DNA of 64,000 bases from an uncultured Pelagibacteraceae bacterium (GTDB taxonomy: Bacteria; Pseudomonadota; Alphaproteobacteria; Pelagibacterales; Pelagibacteraceae). The position numbers were made by a program, and so were the translations under genes. The notes beneath the pieces were generated by a model that made no database searches, had not been told where the DNA came from, and worked only from the letters and a program-made list of their open reading frames with translations. Within the stretch, counting starts at the first letter, position 1. Each line of letters begins with the position of its first letter. The DNA lies in the NCBI GenBank assembly GCA_902569185.1, contig CACFTH010000001.1, positions 10,001 to 74,000 of the forward strand, read 5' to 3'. Shown in pieces: positions 54,352 through 64,000 of this stretch.

Positions 54352-56154
54352 TTATTTGTCAATTTTGAGAACACCGATAAATGCTTCTTGTGGTATTTCC
54401 ACTTTACCAAATTGTTTTGATCTAGCTTTACCTTTTTTTTGTTTTTCTAATAATTTTCTCTTACGATCTCTAGCACCTCCTCCGTGTATCTTTGTTAAAA
54501 CATCTTTTTTAAAACCTTTAATACTCTCTCTCGCAATAATTTTTCCGCCTATCGCTGCCTGGATTGGTATCATAAAATTATGTCTAGGTATCAAATCTTT
54601 CAATTTTTCACAAACCAGTCTTCCTTGATTCTGTGCAAAAGCTTTGTGTATTATCATCGATAAAGCATCTACACTTTCATTGTTTACTAAGATGCTTAAC
54701 TTAACTAAGTCTCCCTCTCTATATTCAATAAGTTCATAATCAAAACTGGCATAACCACTTGTAAGAGATTTTAATTTATCATAGAAATCAAAAACTACTT
54801 CATTCAACGGGAGTTCGTAAACTAATACTGCTCTATTACCTGAGTAAGATAAATCTTTTTGTATTCCTCTTTTGTCCTGACAAACTTTAATTATTGATCC
54901 CAAATATTCATCTGGAGTGATAATTGTAGCTTTAATCCAAGGCTCCTCAATTAATTTTATTTGTGATGGATCAGGCAGTGTTGTAGGATTTTGTAAATCA
55001 ATGATCTCTCCATTAATTTTATTAAGTTTGTAAACTACCCCAGGTGTAGTTGTTATTAAATTTATATCAAATTCTCTTTCTAATCTCTGAGTAATTATTT
55101 CTAAGTGGAGTAATCCTAAAAAACCGCATCTAAATCCTAAACCTAATGCGCTAGAAGACTCTGGTTCATATGAAAAACTCGAATCATTTAATTTTAATTT
55201 TGCCAAACCATCCTTTAACCTCTGATACTCAGAACTATCTACTGGGAACAGTCCACAAAAAACAACTGGTTTGCTTGGTTTAAATCCTGGTAATGGATTT
55301 TCTAATGGATTGTTGGTATCGCATATGGTGTCCCCAACTTTAGTTTCTGATAAACTTTTAATTCCAGTAATTATAAAACCAATCTCACCAGAATTAAGTT
55401 CTTCCACATCTTTTGCTTTTGGGGTAAAGACACCAACTTTTTCTATTTCGTAATCTTGTTTGGTTGACATTAGTTTAACTTTCATGCCTTTTTTAATTTT
55501 TCCATCTAAAATTCTTACAAGAATTACTACCCCTAAATAGCTGTCATACCAACTATCTACCAATAAAGATTTCAATTTTAATAATTGATCACCTTTAGGT
55601 GGAGGCAATTCTTTTACAATTGTTTCTAAAATTTCTTGAACCCCTTCACCTGTTTTTCCGGAACATGCAATTGATTTGGATGTTTCAATTCCAATAACAT
55701 CTTCAATCTGTTGCTTGACCTTTTCAGGATCAGAGGCAGGTAGATCAATTTTATTCAATACTGGAATAATATGGTGATTAAGATCTAATGCCTGATATAC
55801 ATTTGCTAGAGTTTGTGCCTCTACACCTTGTGAACTATCAACAATTAGAACTGAACCTTCACAAGCAAGCAAAGAACGGCTTACCTCATAACTAAAATCA
55901 ACATGGCCCGGTGTATCTATTATGTTTAATATATAATCATTTCCATCTTTGGATTTATAATTTAATTTTACTGTTTGGGCTTTAATTGTAATTCCTCTTT
56001 CTCTTTCTATTTCCATAGAGTCTAAAACTTGCTCTTTCATTTCACGTTTCGATAACCCACCACAAATTTGTATCATTCTATCTGCTATAGTAGATTTTCC
56101 ATGATCAATGTGTGCGATAATCGCAAAATTTCTTACTTTATTAATGTCCGACAT
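54352..56154 (-). CDS. lepA: Elongation factor 4
   Basis: Ribosome-bound GTPase of the translation-factor family that acts on stalled or mistranslocated ribosomes. The 600-aa protein has P-loop [21 protein letters not shown] (G3), [10 protein letters not shown] (G4), domains II-III, and the LepA-specific C-terminal domain ending [20 protein letters not shown] with [11 protein letters not shown]. It lies at the end of the pheST run, starting at the pheT stop. Confidence 0.97.
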   Translation of the reverse strand: MSDINKVRNFAIIAHIDHGKSTIADRMIQICGGLSKREMKEQVLDSMEIERERGITIKAQTVKLNYKSKDGNDYILNIIDTPGHVDFSYEVSRSLLACEGSVLIVDSSQGVEAQTLANVYQALDLNHHIIPVLNKIDLPASDPEKVKQQIEDVIGIETSKSIACSGKTGEGVQEILETIVKELPPPKGDQLLKLKSLLVDSWYDSYLGVVILVRILDGKIKKGMKVKLMSTKQDYEIEKVGVFTPKAKDVEELNSGEIGFIITGIKSLSETKVGDTICDTNNPLENPLPGFKPSKPVVFCGLFPVDSSEYQRLKDGLAKLKLNDSSFSYEPESSSALGLGFRCGFLGLLHLEIITQRLEREFDINLITTTPGVVYKLNKINGEIIDLQNPTTLPDPSQIKLIEEPWIKATIITPDEYLGSIIKVCQDKRGIQKDLSYSGNRAVLVYELPLNEVVFDFYDKLKSLTSGYASFDYELIEYREGDLVKLSILVNNESVDALSMIIHKAFAQNQGRLVCEKLKDLIPRHNFMIPIQAAIGGKIIARESIKGFKKDVLTKIHGGGARDRKRKLLEKQKKGKARSKQFGKVEIPQEAFIGVLKIDK

Positions 56155-58559
56155 TAGGATCTAATTGTTCCGCCGGTTTTGGCTTTTACAATATCAATTA
56201 TTTTTTGACTTATATCATCTAGGTCTTTTTGGGAAAGTGTTTTTTCTATGGACTGAATTAAAACATTAATTGCTATTGATTTTTTACCAGCAGGCATATT
56301 TCCACCTGAAAAAACATCAAATATTTTTACATTTTTAATTAGATTTGTATCAACATCGCTTATTAATTTCTTGATGTCTCCTGCTTTAAAATCTTCATTA
56401 ATTATAAAAGCAAAATCTCTCTCGGATTTTTGGTAATCTGAAATAGAGTAATCTTTTTTAGAGAATCTGTATTTGGTTTTTGGCTTTGGAATATTTTTTA
56501 AAAAAATTTCAAATCCACTTACGTTTTGCTCTTTTAAGTCTAAGCTAGAAATTATTGACGGATGAATTTCACCGAATGATGCAAGTAGTACTCCATTCTC
56601 TGAATTAAAATTTATTGAACCAGATCTTCCCGGATTATAGTAATCTTTTGTCTTATTACTTACATGGATATTATTTTCCTCAATTCCTATCTCTAACAAT
56701 GTCTTTACAACGTCGGCCTTCACATCAAACACGTCTACGTTTCTTGGTTTTGCCTCCCAAGTTTTTCTGTTGACTACTCCTGATTTTAAACCACCTATTA
56801 CCACCTGTTGTTCTCCAGGTTTTTTACCATAAAAAGTAGGGCCAATTTCAAATAACGATAAATCTAAATAGCCTCTATCCTGATTTTTTTTCAGATACAC
56901 AATCAAATTAGAAAAAATTGATGTCCTTAAAACATTTAAATCGCTTGAAATTGGGTTTGTAATTTCAATTTCTCTCTTTCCTTGTGAAAAATGTTTATCG
57001 ATCCTTGAGTCAGTAAATGACCAAGTAACTGCTTCCATATATCCTTTTGTAGCTACAGCCCTTTGAGAAAAGTGAAACAACTTTTGATCAAAACTTAGTG
57101 TGTCTTTATTTCTTGATTTCTTTGGGTGTATTAGTGAAATTTTATCAAAGCCTTTAATTCTTATTAACTCCTCGATTATATCAACATCTTGGTAGATGTC
57201 AGGTCTCCAAGTTGGTATCTTTACTAAAAATTTATTTTTTTTGATTTTCGTATCAAATCCAAGTGAGTTTAAGATCTTTTTAGCTTCTCCAGAAGGCATT
57301 GGTATTCCTATTACCTTTTTAAATTTTGTTTGATCAATCTCTAAAATTCTGTTTTTAACTTTGGATTTTCCCTCTACTGAAAATTTACTAGCTTCTCCCC
57401 CGCAGATTTTAAGAATTAAATTTGTTGCAACTTCAAGTCCCTCAATAATTGAGTTTGGATCAATACCCCTCTCAAATCTGTATTTAGCATCTGTATCGAC
57501 ACCTAAATTACTTGCAGTTTTTCTTATTGATGAAGGATGAAAATATGCTGCCTCTAATAAAATATTTTTTGTATCAAATTCAGTACCTGACCTTGAACCA
57601 CCAATTATGCCGCCAAGACCTAAAGGTCCAGTTCTATCAGAAATAACACACATATTACTTCCAAGTTTATAGGTCTTTCCATCAAGTGCGGTAAAAGTTT
57701 CACCAGACTTTGAATTTCTTACAACTATCTCTTTATCTATTTTATCAGCATCATAAGCATGCAAAGGTCTGTTAAGGTCGAACATTACATAGTTAGTAAT
57801 ATCAACTACAGCAGAAATTGGTTTTAAACCAAGAGAAATTATTTTCTCTTTTAGCCATTCTGGACTTTCTTTATTTTGAATATTTTTTATATAACAAGCG
57901 CCAAAATTTAGGCAGCCTTGATTTTTTTCTTTTGTTATTGAAATTTTAATTGGTTGTTTAAAACTTTGCTTTATCTTTATTTTTTTTAAATTTGAAAACT
58001 TGCCAAGACCAGCAGAAGCTAAATCTCTTGCTATTCCTCTAACACCTAAACAATCAGGTCTATTAGGAGTCACAGATATATCTATTGATTTTTCACCTTT
58101 GCTCTTGAAGTAGTTTTTCCCGATATCTTTTTCTCTATTTTTGAGTTCTATAATTCCCTCGCTGTCATCTGAAATATTTAATTCATTTCCAGAGCACAAC
58201 ATTCCATGTGACTCAACTCCTCTTATTTTGGCAATTTTTAATTTCATTTTTGATTTTGGAATAATAGAACCTGGCGGTGCGTAGACAGTTACTAAACCTG
58301 ATCTCGCATTTTGTGCTCCACAAACGACTTTCTTTATGTCGCTATTGTTACCAATGCTTACTTCGCAAAGCTTAAGTTTATCAGCATTTGGATGCTTTTC
58401 TGCTTTAAGAACTTTTGCAATTTTAAAATCAGATAATTCATTTTGAGCTTCTTTAACTGCCTCTACTTCCAAACCAATGTCGGTAAGTTTGTTTATAATT
58501 TTTTCAAGATTTAATGATGTAGTTAAATGATTTTTTAACCACGATAGAGTTATGATCAT
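56154..58559 (-). CDS. pheT: Phenylalanyl-tRNA synthetase beta subunit
   Basis: With PheS forms the heterotetramer that charges tRNA-Phe. The 801-aa protein has the N-terminal EMAP/OB-type tRNA-binding domain ([25 protein letters not shown]), B3/B4 editing domain, B5 ([11 protein letters not shown]-like [18 protein letters not shown]) and the C-terminal anticodon-binding domain with [13 protein letters not shown]. Full length. It overlaps pheS by four bases and lepA by one. Confidence 0.96.
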   Translation of the reverse strand: MIITLSWLKNHLTTSLNLEKIINKLTDIGLEVEAVKEAQNELSDFKIAKVLKAEKHPNADKLKLCEVSIGNNSDIKKVVCGAQNARSGLVTVYAPPGSIIPKSKMKLKIAKIRGVESHGMLCSGNELNISDDSEGIIELKNREKDIGKNYFKSKGEKSIDISVTPNRPDCLGVRGIARDLASAGLGKFSNLKKIKIKQSFKQPIKISITKEKNQGCLNFGACYIKNIQNKESPEWLKEKIISLGLKPISAVVDITNYVMFDLNRPLHAYDADKIDKEIVVRNSKSGETFTALDGKTYKLGSNMCVISDRTGPLGLGGIIGGSRSGTEFDTKNILLEAAYFHPSSIRKTASNLGVDTDAKYRFERGIDPNSIIEGLEVATNLILKICGGEASKFSVEGKSKVKNRILEIDQTKFKKVIGIPMPSGEAKKILNSLGFDTKIKKNKFLVKIPTWRPDIYQDVDIIEELIRIKGFDKISLIHPKKSRNKDTLSFDQKLFHFSQRAVATKGYMEAVTWSFTDSRIDKHFSQGKREIEITNPISSDLNVLRTSIFSNLIVYLKKNQDRGYLDLSLFEIGPTFYGKKPGEQQVVIGGLKSGVVNRKTWEAKPRNVDVFDVKADVVKTLLEIGIEENNIHVSNKTKDYYNPGRSGSINFNSENGVLLASFGEIHPSIISSLDLKEQNVSGFEIFLKNIPKPKTKYRFSKKDYSISDYQKSERDFAFIINEDFKAGDIKKLISDVDTNLIKNVKIFDVFSGGNMPAGKKSIAINVLIQSIEKTLSQKDLDDISQKIIDIVKAKTGGTIRS

Positions 58560-59611
58560 CTACTCAAACCTCTATAATTGGTTGGAACATCCAATGGATC
58601 AAAGCCAAAATAATTCAACCATCTATAATCACTTTCAAAAAATGATCTAAGATCGTTAATTCCATATTTTAACATAGCAAGTCTATCTATACCCATACCA
58701 AATGCAAAACCTTGGAACTTATTTGGATCAACTTTTGCATTTTTTAAAACATTAGGGTGAACCATTCCACAGCCCAAAATTTCTAACCACTTATCTCCCT
58801 CACCCACAATTATTCTTCCGTTTTCTAGTTTGTAACCAATATCTACTTCGGCTGATGGTTCGGTAAAAGGAAAGTGACTTGGTCTAAATCTCATTTTGAT
58901 TTTTTTAACCTCAAAAAATTCTTTTACAAAATAATCTAAACAACCTTTTAAATGTCCCATGGTTATATCTTTATCTATATGTAAGCCCTCCAGCTGATGA
59001 AACATTGGTGCATGGGTTTGATCGCTATCACAACGATAAGTTCTTCCAGGAACAATAATTTTAAAAGGGGGTTTGCCATTTAGCATTGCTCTTACTTGAA
59101 CTGGAGAAGTATGAGTTCTCAATAAAATTTTTTTATCATTATCTAGATAAAAGGTATCATGCATGTCTCTTGCAGGATGATCCTCTGGGGTATTTAATGC
59201 TGTAAAATTATTATATTCAGTTTCAACATCAGGACCTTCTGCAACAGAAAAACCTATCTCAGAAAAAATTGATGAGATTTCATCTATTACTTGGGAGACT
59301 GGGTGTATTTTTCCATTAGGTCTCTCTCTTGCTGGTAAAGTAACATCAACTTTATCTTTTTGTAATTTTTTGCTGATTTCTAATTTTTCTAATTCTTTAA
59401 ATCTAACGTTAATAGCTTCAGTAATTTTTTGTTTTTCATTATTTAATGATGAAGCTTTAATTTTTTTTTCCTCTTCGGATAAAGAACCAAGCTTTTTAAA
59501 TTCTTGATTGATTTGGCTATTTTTACCTAAAAACTGTGATTTAATATTTTGCAACTCCAGTTTGTCTTTAGCTTGTGAGATCTTTTGAATTAATTCTCGT
59601 AAATCTATCAT
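58556..59611 (-). CDS. pheS: Phenylalanyl-tRNA synthetase alpha subunit
   Basis: Catalytic subunit, class II. The 351-aa protein has an N-terminal coiled coil (1-90), class II motif 2 [12 protein letters not shown] ... [18 protein letters not shown], and motif 3 [18 protein letters not shown]. Its C-terminus is followed by pheT in overlap. A 41-base gap separates it from rplT upstream in the same transcript direction. Confidence 0.97.
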   Translation of the reverse strand: MIDLRELIQKISQAKDKLELQNIKSQFLGKNSQINQEFKKLGSLSEEEKKIKASSLNNEKQKITEAINVRFKELEKLEISKKLQKDKVDVTLPARERPNGKIHPVSQVIDEISSIFSEIGFSVAEGPDVETEYNNFTALNTPEDHPARDMHDTFYLDNDKKILLRTHTSPVQVRAMLNGKPPFKIIVPGRTYRCDSDQTHAPMFHQLEGLHIDKDITMGHLKGCLDYFVKEFFEVKKIKMRFRPSHFPFTEPSAEVDIGYKLENGRIIVGEGDKWLEILGCGMVHPNVLKNAKVDPNKFQGFAFGMGIDRLAMLKYGINDLRSFFESDYRWLNYFGFDPLDVPTNYRGLSR

Positions 59612-59652
59612 CAGTTAGTTTTTACTCTAACTTTATAGAAGAAAAAACAAGT

Positions 59653-60009
59653 TTATTTTATTGATATCTGAACTTTTTTGACAAGTGATTTGAAAGCTTC
59701 TGGATTATTGTAGGCTAAATCGGCCAAAACTTTTCTATCTAATTTAATTTTTGATTTGTTTAATCCGTTAATAAATCTAGAGTAGGTTAATCCCTCTGCT
59801 CTAACTCCCGCGTTGATTCTTTGAATCCACAAAGATCTAAATTCCCTTTTTTTTGCTCTTCTATCCCTGTAAGCATATTGCAATGCTTTTTCCATTGCTT
59901 GACGTGCAATACGTATTGTGTTTTTTCTTCTGCCCCACTGTCCCTTTACAGCTTTGAAAACTTTTTTGTGTTTTGCTCTACTTGTAACTCCTCGTTTTGT
60001 TCTAGACAT
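59653..60009 (-). CDS. rplT: 50S ribosomal protein L20
   Basis: A 118-aa protein binding 23S rRNA early in assembly. It has the N-terminal basic tail [20 protein letters not shown] and core [40 protein letters not shown]. It follows rpmI by four bases. In many bacteria L20 represses infC-rpmI-rplT by binding mRNA; I see no clear L20 operator structure in the short gaps here. Confidence 0.98.
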   Translation of the reverse strand: MSRTKRGVTSRAKHKKVFKAVKGQWGRRKNTIRIARQAMEKALQYAYRDRRAKKREFRSLWIQRINAGVRAEGLTYSRFINGLNKSKIKLDRKVLADLAYNNPEAFKSLVKKVQISIK

Positions 60010-60012
60010 TCT

Positions 60013-60219
60013 TTATCCCCTTAAGCTGTAAGGCATATAAGATTTTACAATTTTTGAGTCTTGTTTTGACATAATCGTTGTGCCCCGTTGTTTTCTTATT
60101 TGTGAGTTTGTTCTCTTAATCATTCCATGCCTTTTACCAGCTTGTGGCATTTTTACTTTTCCAGATTTAGTCAGTCTAAATCTTTTTTTGGCTGAACTTT
60201 TTGTTTTAAGTTTTGGCAT
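60013..60219 (-). CDS. rpmI: 50S ribosomal protein L35
   Basis: A 68-aa basic protein with the pattern [40 protein letters not shown] and [21 protein letters not shown]. It sits in the standard infC-rpmI-rplT order. Its product is part of the large subunit. Confidence 0.98.
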   Translation of the reverse strand: MPKLKTKSSAKKRFRLTKSGKVKMPQAGKRHGMIKRTNSQIRKQRGTTIMSKQDSKIVKSYMPYSLRG

Positions 60220-60260
60220 GGTATCGGATTTATATATATTTTGTTTTAACTTTACAATGA

Positions 60261-60800
60261 TTAATTAGGGTGAATAATCATTATCATTTGTCGTCCTTCA
60301 AATTTAGGATTTACCTCTACTCTCCCTATTTCCTTAGTGTCCTCTATAATTCTATTCATTAAGTCTTTGCCTAGTTGAACATGTTGCATTTCTCTTCCTT
60401 TAAAGCGTACTGTAAATTTTACTTTATCGCCTTTTTGAAGAAATTTTTTTGCATTTTTAATTTTAAAATTATAATCGTGTATCTCTGTGCCAGGTCTTAA
60501 TTTTAATTCTTTAAGTGCAGCAATTTTTTGATTTTTTTTTGCCTTATTAGCTTTTTTTTGCATATCGTACTTATATTTACCCATATCCATAATTTTACAA
60601 ACTGGTGGCTTTGCGTTTGGTGATATTTCGATTAAGTCTAAGCCTTCTTGTTTTGCGGTATCAATTGCTTTTTTCAGTGGTAGAATACCTAGGTTTTCTC
60701 CACTACTATTAATCACCTGAACATCAATACTTTTAATTCTGTGATTAGTTCGAGGGCCTTGAAATTTAGTTCTTCTTTGAAAATAATTTGGTTTATACAC
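60261..60800 (-). CDS. infC: Translation initiation factor IF-3
   Basis: Keeps the subunits apart and checks start-codon choice. The 179-aa protein has the N-domain ([40 protein letters not shown]), linker and C-domain ([40 protein letters not shown]). The start here is GTG, immediately after the thrS stop; infC commonly uses a rare AUU start for autoregulation, which is not seen at this position, so it may lack that control. Confidence 0.97.
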   Translation of the reverse strand: MYKPNYFQRRTKFQGPRTNHRIKSIDVQVINSSGENLGILPLKKAIDTAKQEGLDLIEISPNAKPPVCKIMDMGKYKYDMQKKANKAKKNQKIAALKELKLRPGTEIHDYNFKIKNAKKFLQKGDKVKFTVRFKGREMQHVQLGKDLMNRIIEDTKEIGRVEVNPKFEGRQMIMIIHPN

Positions 60801-62720
60801 TTAATTTATTGGAAGGTTATTTAATTGTTTAAATTCTTTAATGGCATTGTTAATTTTTTTAGTCTCTTGTTTTTCGGATCCTAATTTACGTATTGTTACA
60901 CTTTTATCTTTTATTTCTTTACTTCCGCATATTAATAGAAACGGAACTTTTGACAAAGAGTGATCTCTAATTTTATAATTAATTTTTTGATTTCTTAAAT
61001 CCACTTCGCATTTTATACCCTCTTTGAACATGTCTTTAAATATTTTTTTTGCATAATCATTGTGCTCTTCAGCTATGGGTAACACAACAATTTGTGACGG
61101 TGATAGCCAGAAGGGAAGTTTACCTGCATAATTTTCTATAATTATACCAATAAATCTCTCCAAGGATCCAAAAAGAGCTCTGTGAAGCATAACAGGTATT
61201 TTTTTGGTTCCATCTTTATCAACAAAAGTCGCTCCAAGTCTTCCTGGTAAATTTAAGTCTACTTGTAAAGTTCCACATTGCCAGTCCCTTCCTATAGCAT
61301 CTCTCAAAACAAATTCTATTTTGGGACCATAAAAAGCACCCTCTCCTTTATTAATAGTATATTCCAGTTTTGTTTTTTTAATGGCTTCAAGCAGAGCTTT
61401 TTCTGACTTATCCCAAACTTTATCATCCCCGACTCTTTTTTCTGGCCTATCAGAATATTTAAGGAACACCTTTTCAAACCCCAGATCTTTATAAATATCT
61501 AATATTAATTTAGTAACACTAATGCATTCATCTGTTATCTGCTCTTCAGTACAAAATATGTGTGCATCGTCCTGAGTAAAAGCTCTTACTCTTAAAAGTC
61601 CATGTAGTGCACCAGATGGTTCATATCTATGAACTTTTCCAAATTCAGATAGCTTTAAAGGTAAATCTCTATAACTTTTAAGACCTTGATTAAACACTTG
61701 GACACAACCAGGACAGTTCATTGGTTTCACGGCAAAAACTTTTTCATCTGGTGTCTCAGATGTAAACATGTGATGACCAAATTTCTCCCAGTGTCCTGAT
61801 TTTTCCCAAAGACTTTTATCTAAAAGTTCTGGTGTGCTTATCTCTTTGTATCCTGCGTTTCTTTGCTTTAATCTCATGTACTCTACAAGTCGTTGAAATA
61901 AATTCCAACCCTTTTCATGCCAAAAAACAGATCCAGGGCTTTCCTCCCTGAAATGGAAAAGATCCATCTCTTTACCCAGCTTTCTATGATCTCTTTTTTC
62001 TGCTTCCTCTAATCTGTGTAAATATTCATCTAATTCTTTTTTAGAACTCCAACAGGTTCCGTAAATTCTTTGTAGCATTTCATTGTTTGAATCTCCTCTC
62101 CAATAAGCACCAGAAACTTTTGTTAATTTAAAAGCTTTACCTATTTTTCCTGATGAAACTAAATGTGGGCCTCGGCATAGATCGTGCCAGGTATCTCCAT
62201 GGTGGTAAATCGATAATTCTTCATTTTTAGGAATGCTCTCTATAATCTCGGCTTTATACTTTTCACCAATTTTTTTAAAATGTGCTATTGCTTTAGCTCT
62301 GTCCCATACTTCACGTTTTGTTTTTACATCTCTGTCGATGATCTCAGACATTTTTTTCTCAATTTTTTTTAGGTCATCTTTTGTAAATGGTTCCTTTCTC
62401 GCAAAATCGTAGAAGAAACCATTCTCTATAACAGGACCTATAGTAACTTGTGTTCCTGGAAATAATTCTTGAACAGCCATTGCCATAATGTGCGCTGCAT
62501 CGTGTCTGATTACATCTAAACCCTCTTTATCTTTACTAGTTATAATTTTTACAGAGGAATCTTTTTGAATCGAGAAGCTTAAGTCTTTTAACTCTCCATC
62601 TACACTTACAATAAGAGCCTGTTTTGAAAGTGATTTACTGATTTTTTCAGCAACCTCATAACCAGTCACATTGCTTTTAAAACTTAATTTTTTTCCGTCT
62701 GGTAAAGTAATATTTGGCAT
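60801..62720 (-). CDS. thrS: Threonyl-tRNA synthetase
   Basis: Charges tRNA-Thr, partner of the tRNA-Thr gene at 20164. The 639-aa enzyme has the N-terminal TGS domain, the editing domain with IRHDAAHIMAMAVQELFPGT and the CRGPHLVSSGKIG zinc-edit segment, class II catalytic motifs (RYEPSGALHGLLRVRAFTQDDAHIFC, and motif 3 VMLHRALFGSLERFIGIIIE) and the anticodon-binding domain. Zinc ligands Cys, His and His are present in MNCPGCVQVF and further motifs. Stop abuts infC. Confidence 0.98.
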   Translation of the reverse strand: MPNITLPDGKKLSFKSNVTGYEVAEKISKSLSKQALIVSVDGELKDLSFSIQKDSSVKIITSKDKEGLDVIRHDAAHIMAMAVQELFPGTQVTIGPVIENGFFYDFARKEPFTKDDLKKIEKKMSEIIDRDVKTKREVWDRAKAIAHFKKIGEKYKAEIIESIPKNEELSIYHHGDTWHDLCRGPHLVSSGKIGKAFKLTKVSGAYWRGDSNNEMLQRIYGTCWSSKKELDEYLHRLEEAEKRDHRKLGKEMDLFHFREESPGSVFWHEKGWNLFQRLVEYMRLKQRNAGYKEISTPELLDKSLWEKSGHWEKFGHHMFTSETPDEKVFAVKPMNCPGCVQVFNQGLKSYRDLPLKLSEFGKVHRYEPSGALHGLLRVRAFTQDDAHIFCTEEQITDECISVTKLILDIYKDLGFEKVFLKYSDRPEKRVGDDKVWDKSEKALLEAIKKTKLEYTINKGEGAFYGPKIEFVLRDAIGRDWQCGTLQVDLNLPGRLGATFVDKDGTKKIPVMLHRALFGSLERFIGIIIENYAGKLPFWLSPSQIVVLPIAEEHNDYAKKIFKDMFKEGIKCEVDLRNQKINYKIRDHSLSKVPFLLICGSKEIKDKSVTIRKLGSEKQETKKINNAIKEFKQLNNLPIN

Positions 62721-62729
62721 TTAATATTT

Positions 62730-63884
62730 TTATTTTAACAATTTCTTATACTCTGTAAATGTTGATTGGCACATTTTTTCTACATCAAATTTTATCAATA
62801 TATTTTTCCTACCCTCATTTCCAATCGATTGCAACTTGTCTTTATCCATTTCAATAATATAGTTCAAATTTTGTGCAAGAGAATTTGGATCGCCATTTTT
62901 AAATAAAAATCCTGATTTACCATTAATTATAGTCTCTTTTGATCCACCTAAATCACTTGCTAGAATTGGTTTTTCCATTGCTTGTGCCTCTACTGCAACT
63001 CTACCAAAAGCTTCTGGCTCTATTGATGAAGATACAATTACGTCTGAACTTTTGTAAGCAACAGGCATTTCTTCACAAAAGCTTAAAAAAACTACATTTT
63101 CTTTTAATCGATATTGATCAACCATTGAAATTAGTTTTTTAAAAAAAACTTTACGGCCTTGATGTGAACCCAATATTACAGCCTTAAAATTTGTTTTATA
63201 ATATTTTGTTTTCAATAATTTTAAAGCTTCTAAAAACATTTCTTGACCTTTCCACTTGGTCAATCGTCCAGGTAAAAGTATTTTAAAGGTGTGAATGTCT
63301 AATTTTAATGTGGAATTAAATCTATCAACTTTTTCTTCAGTGACATTTAATTTATTAAAATAGTCAATATTTATACCTCTAAATATAACTAACAATTTTT
63401 TGTTTTTTCTTAAAAGATTACTATAATTACTGTGTATATGGTCAAAAATAAAATTGGATCCAGCAATAATAAGCTCAGATCTAAGCATAATTGAGTTATA
63501 AAATTTTTTAATTTTGCTTTTAAAATTGTATGTACCATGAAAAGTAGTAACAAATTTTCTCCTTGTTAAAAGATTTGCTAACCAACAAGACCATGCGGGC
63601 GCTCTACTTCGAGCATGAATAATATCAATGTTTAAAGTAAATATTACAACTAATAGAATTATTGCATTAATTATCATTAGCAGAGGGTTCTTTGAATGAA
63701 CTGGTAGCCTAATAACCTTCACTTTATTTTTTTTAATAAATTTTAGTAATGGTCCTCCACTTGTAACTATGTAAGATTTACAATCTTTCTCGGCTAAATA
63801 ATGAGCAAGGTCATAACAACCTGTCTCTGCGCCGCCATAACCTAGTCTTGGAATTACTTGTAAAACTTTTATTTTAGATGACAT
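62730..63884 (-). CDS. Glycosyltransferase, GT4 family
   Basis: A 384-aa GT-B enzyme. The N-terminal domain opens VLQVIPRLGYGGAETGCYDL, the form typical of GT4; the C-terminal donor-binding domain has ILLPGRLTKWKGQEMFLEAL, and SSSIEPEAFGRVAVEAQAME with the EX7E-type glutamates, followed by GGSKETIINGKSGFLF. It probably adds sugars to lipid or surface polysaccharide at the inner face of the membrane. It is upstream of thrS in the same direction and may start that unit. Donor and acceptor are unknown. Confidence 0.92.
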   Translation of the reverse strand: MSSKIKVLQVIPRLGYGGAETGCYDLAHYLAEKDCKSYIVTSGGPLLKFIKKNKVKVIRLPVHSKNPLLMIINAIILLVVIFTLNIDIIHARSRAPAWSCWLANLLTRRKFVTTFHGTYNFKSKIKKFYNSIMLRSELIIAGSNFIFDHIHSNYSNLLRKNKKLLVIFRGINIDYFNKLNVTEEKVDRFNSTLKLDIHTFKILLPGRLTKWKGQEMFLEALKLLKTKYYKTNFKAVILGSHQGRKVFFKKLISMVDQYRLKENVVFLSFCEEMPVAYKSSDVIVSSSIEPEAFGRVAVEAQAMEKPILASDLGGSKETIINGKSGFLFKNGDPNSLAQNLNYIIEMDKDKLQSIGNEGRKNILIKFDVEKMCQSTFTEYKKLLK

Positions 63885-63928
63885 ATTATCAAAGATATAT
63901 AATAACAGATTAATAAGAAAAATTTTAT

Positions 63929-64000
63929 ATGAAAAAATACAACTACATTAGATTGTCAAAAACAAAAAAACTCAGATATATGGGCAATTTTTTCAAAAAA
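63929..64000 (+). CDS. Start of a plus-strand gene, cut by window edge
   Basis: An ATG at 63929 opens a frame of 24 codons without stop up to the right edge (starts MKKYNYIRLSKTKKLRYM, basic). It diverges from the glycosyltransferase gene with a 44-base gap. Too short to identify. Confidence 0.35.
   Translation, partial: MKKYNYIRLSKTKKLRYMGNFFKK

Overview
The window is AT-rich, gene-dense bacterial DNA that reads as a free-living marine alphaproteobacterium of the SAR11/Pelagibacterales type. I infer this from the 16S rRNA segment, the very short or overlapping gene junctions, the alphaproteobacterial markers (class I lysyl-tRNA synthetase, DUF2948 between murA and hisD, DUF4167, DUF1178, the BolA/J-domain/CobS/CobT block) and the strong preference for AGA arginine and lysine codons. 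The subclade is not resolved. No insertion sequence, phage, CRISPR array or long repeat is visible.

Layout. Positions 1-1205 hold most of a 16S rRNA gene on the minus strand, cut by the window edge, with a structured leader. Positions 1500-13300 hold a peptidoglycan peptidase, then prmC-prfA-ispG-lysC, ubiG, argJ and secA with a Lon-N protein. Positions 13300-19900 form one long minus-strand run: two tiny genes, dcd, murA, DUF2948, hisD, infA, tRNA-Phe, and a MetF/GcvT-like one-carbon pair. Positions 20100-29540 hold tRNA-Thr, a TPR protein, a VTT membrane protein and a plus-strand run rpmH-rnpA-yidD-yidC-argB-HAD-dapD-dapE-deacetylase. Positions 29580-37060 hold an hsp20 gene with a sigma-32-like promoter and a possible RNA thermometer, an ArsI-like C-As lyase, a remnant of oligopeptidase B, truA-fmt-def, a large unknown exported protein, aroK-aroB and bolA. 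Positions 37086-48658 hold J-domain/cobS/cobT, a queuosine-precursor transporter, rpmB, a TauE permease, pyrD, lysK, trkH, an AmpG-like permease and an NlpC/P60 protein.

Positions 48660-54311 are the accessory part: two predicted membrane microproteins, an iron/2-oxoglutarate dioxygenase plus methyltransferase pair whose arginine codons differ from the neighbours, tRNA-Ser, and a four-gene set (SxtJ-like protein, SGNH hydrolase, DUF5989, NodU/CmcH carbamoyltransferase). Positions 54352-63884 return to core translation genes: a glycosyltransferase, thrS, infC, rpmI, rplT, pheS, pheT and lepA, read toward the left.

How the genes work together. Most serve translation (release factor and its methylase, IF1, IF3, L20, L28, L34, L35, four tRNA ligase subunits or enzymes, EF4, Fmt, Def, TruA), membrane insertion (SecA, YidC, YidD), and amino-acid, nucleotide and wall synthesis (LysC, DapD, DapE, ArgB, ArgJ, HisD, AroK, AroB, PyrD, Dcd, MurA). 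The best candidates for undescribed biology are the dioxygenase/methyltransferase cassette, the carbamoyltransferase module, the two microproteins, the hsp20 leader, and the tRNA-Phe whose 18-55 tertiary pair appears altered on both sides.
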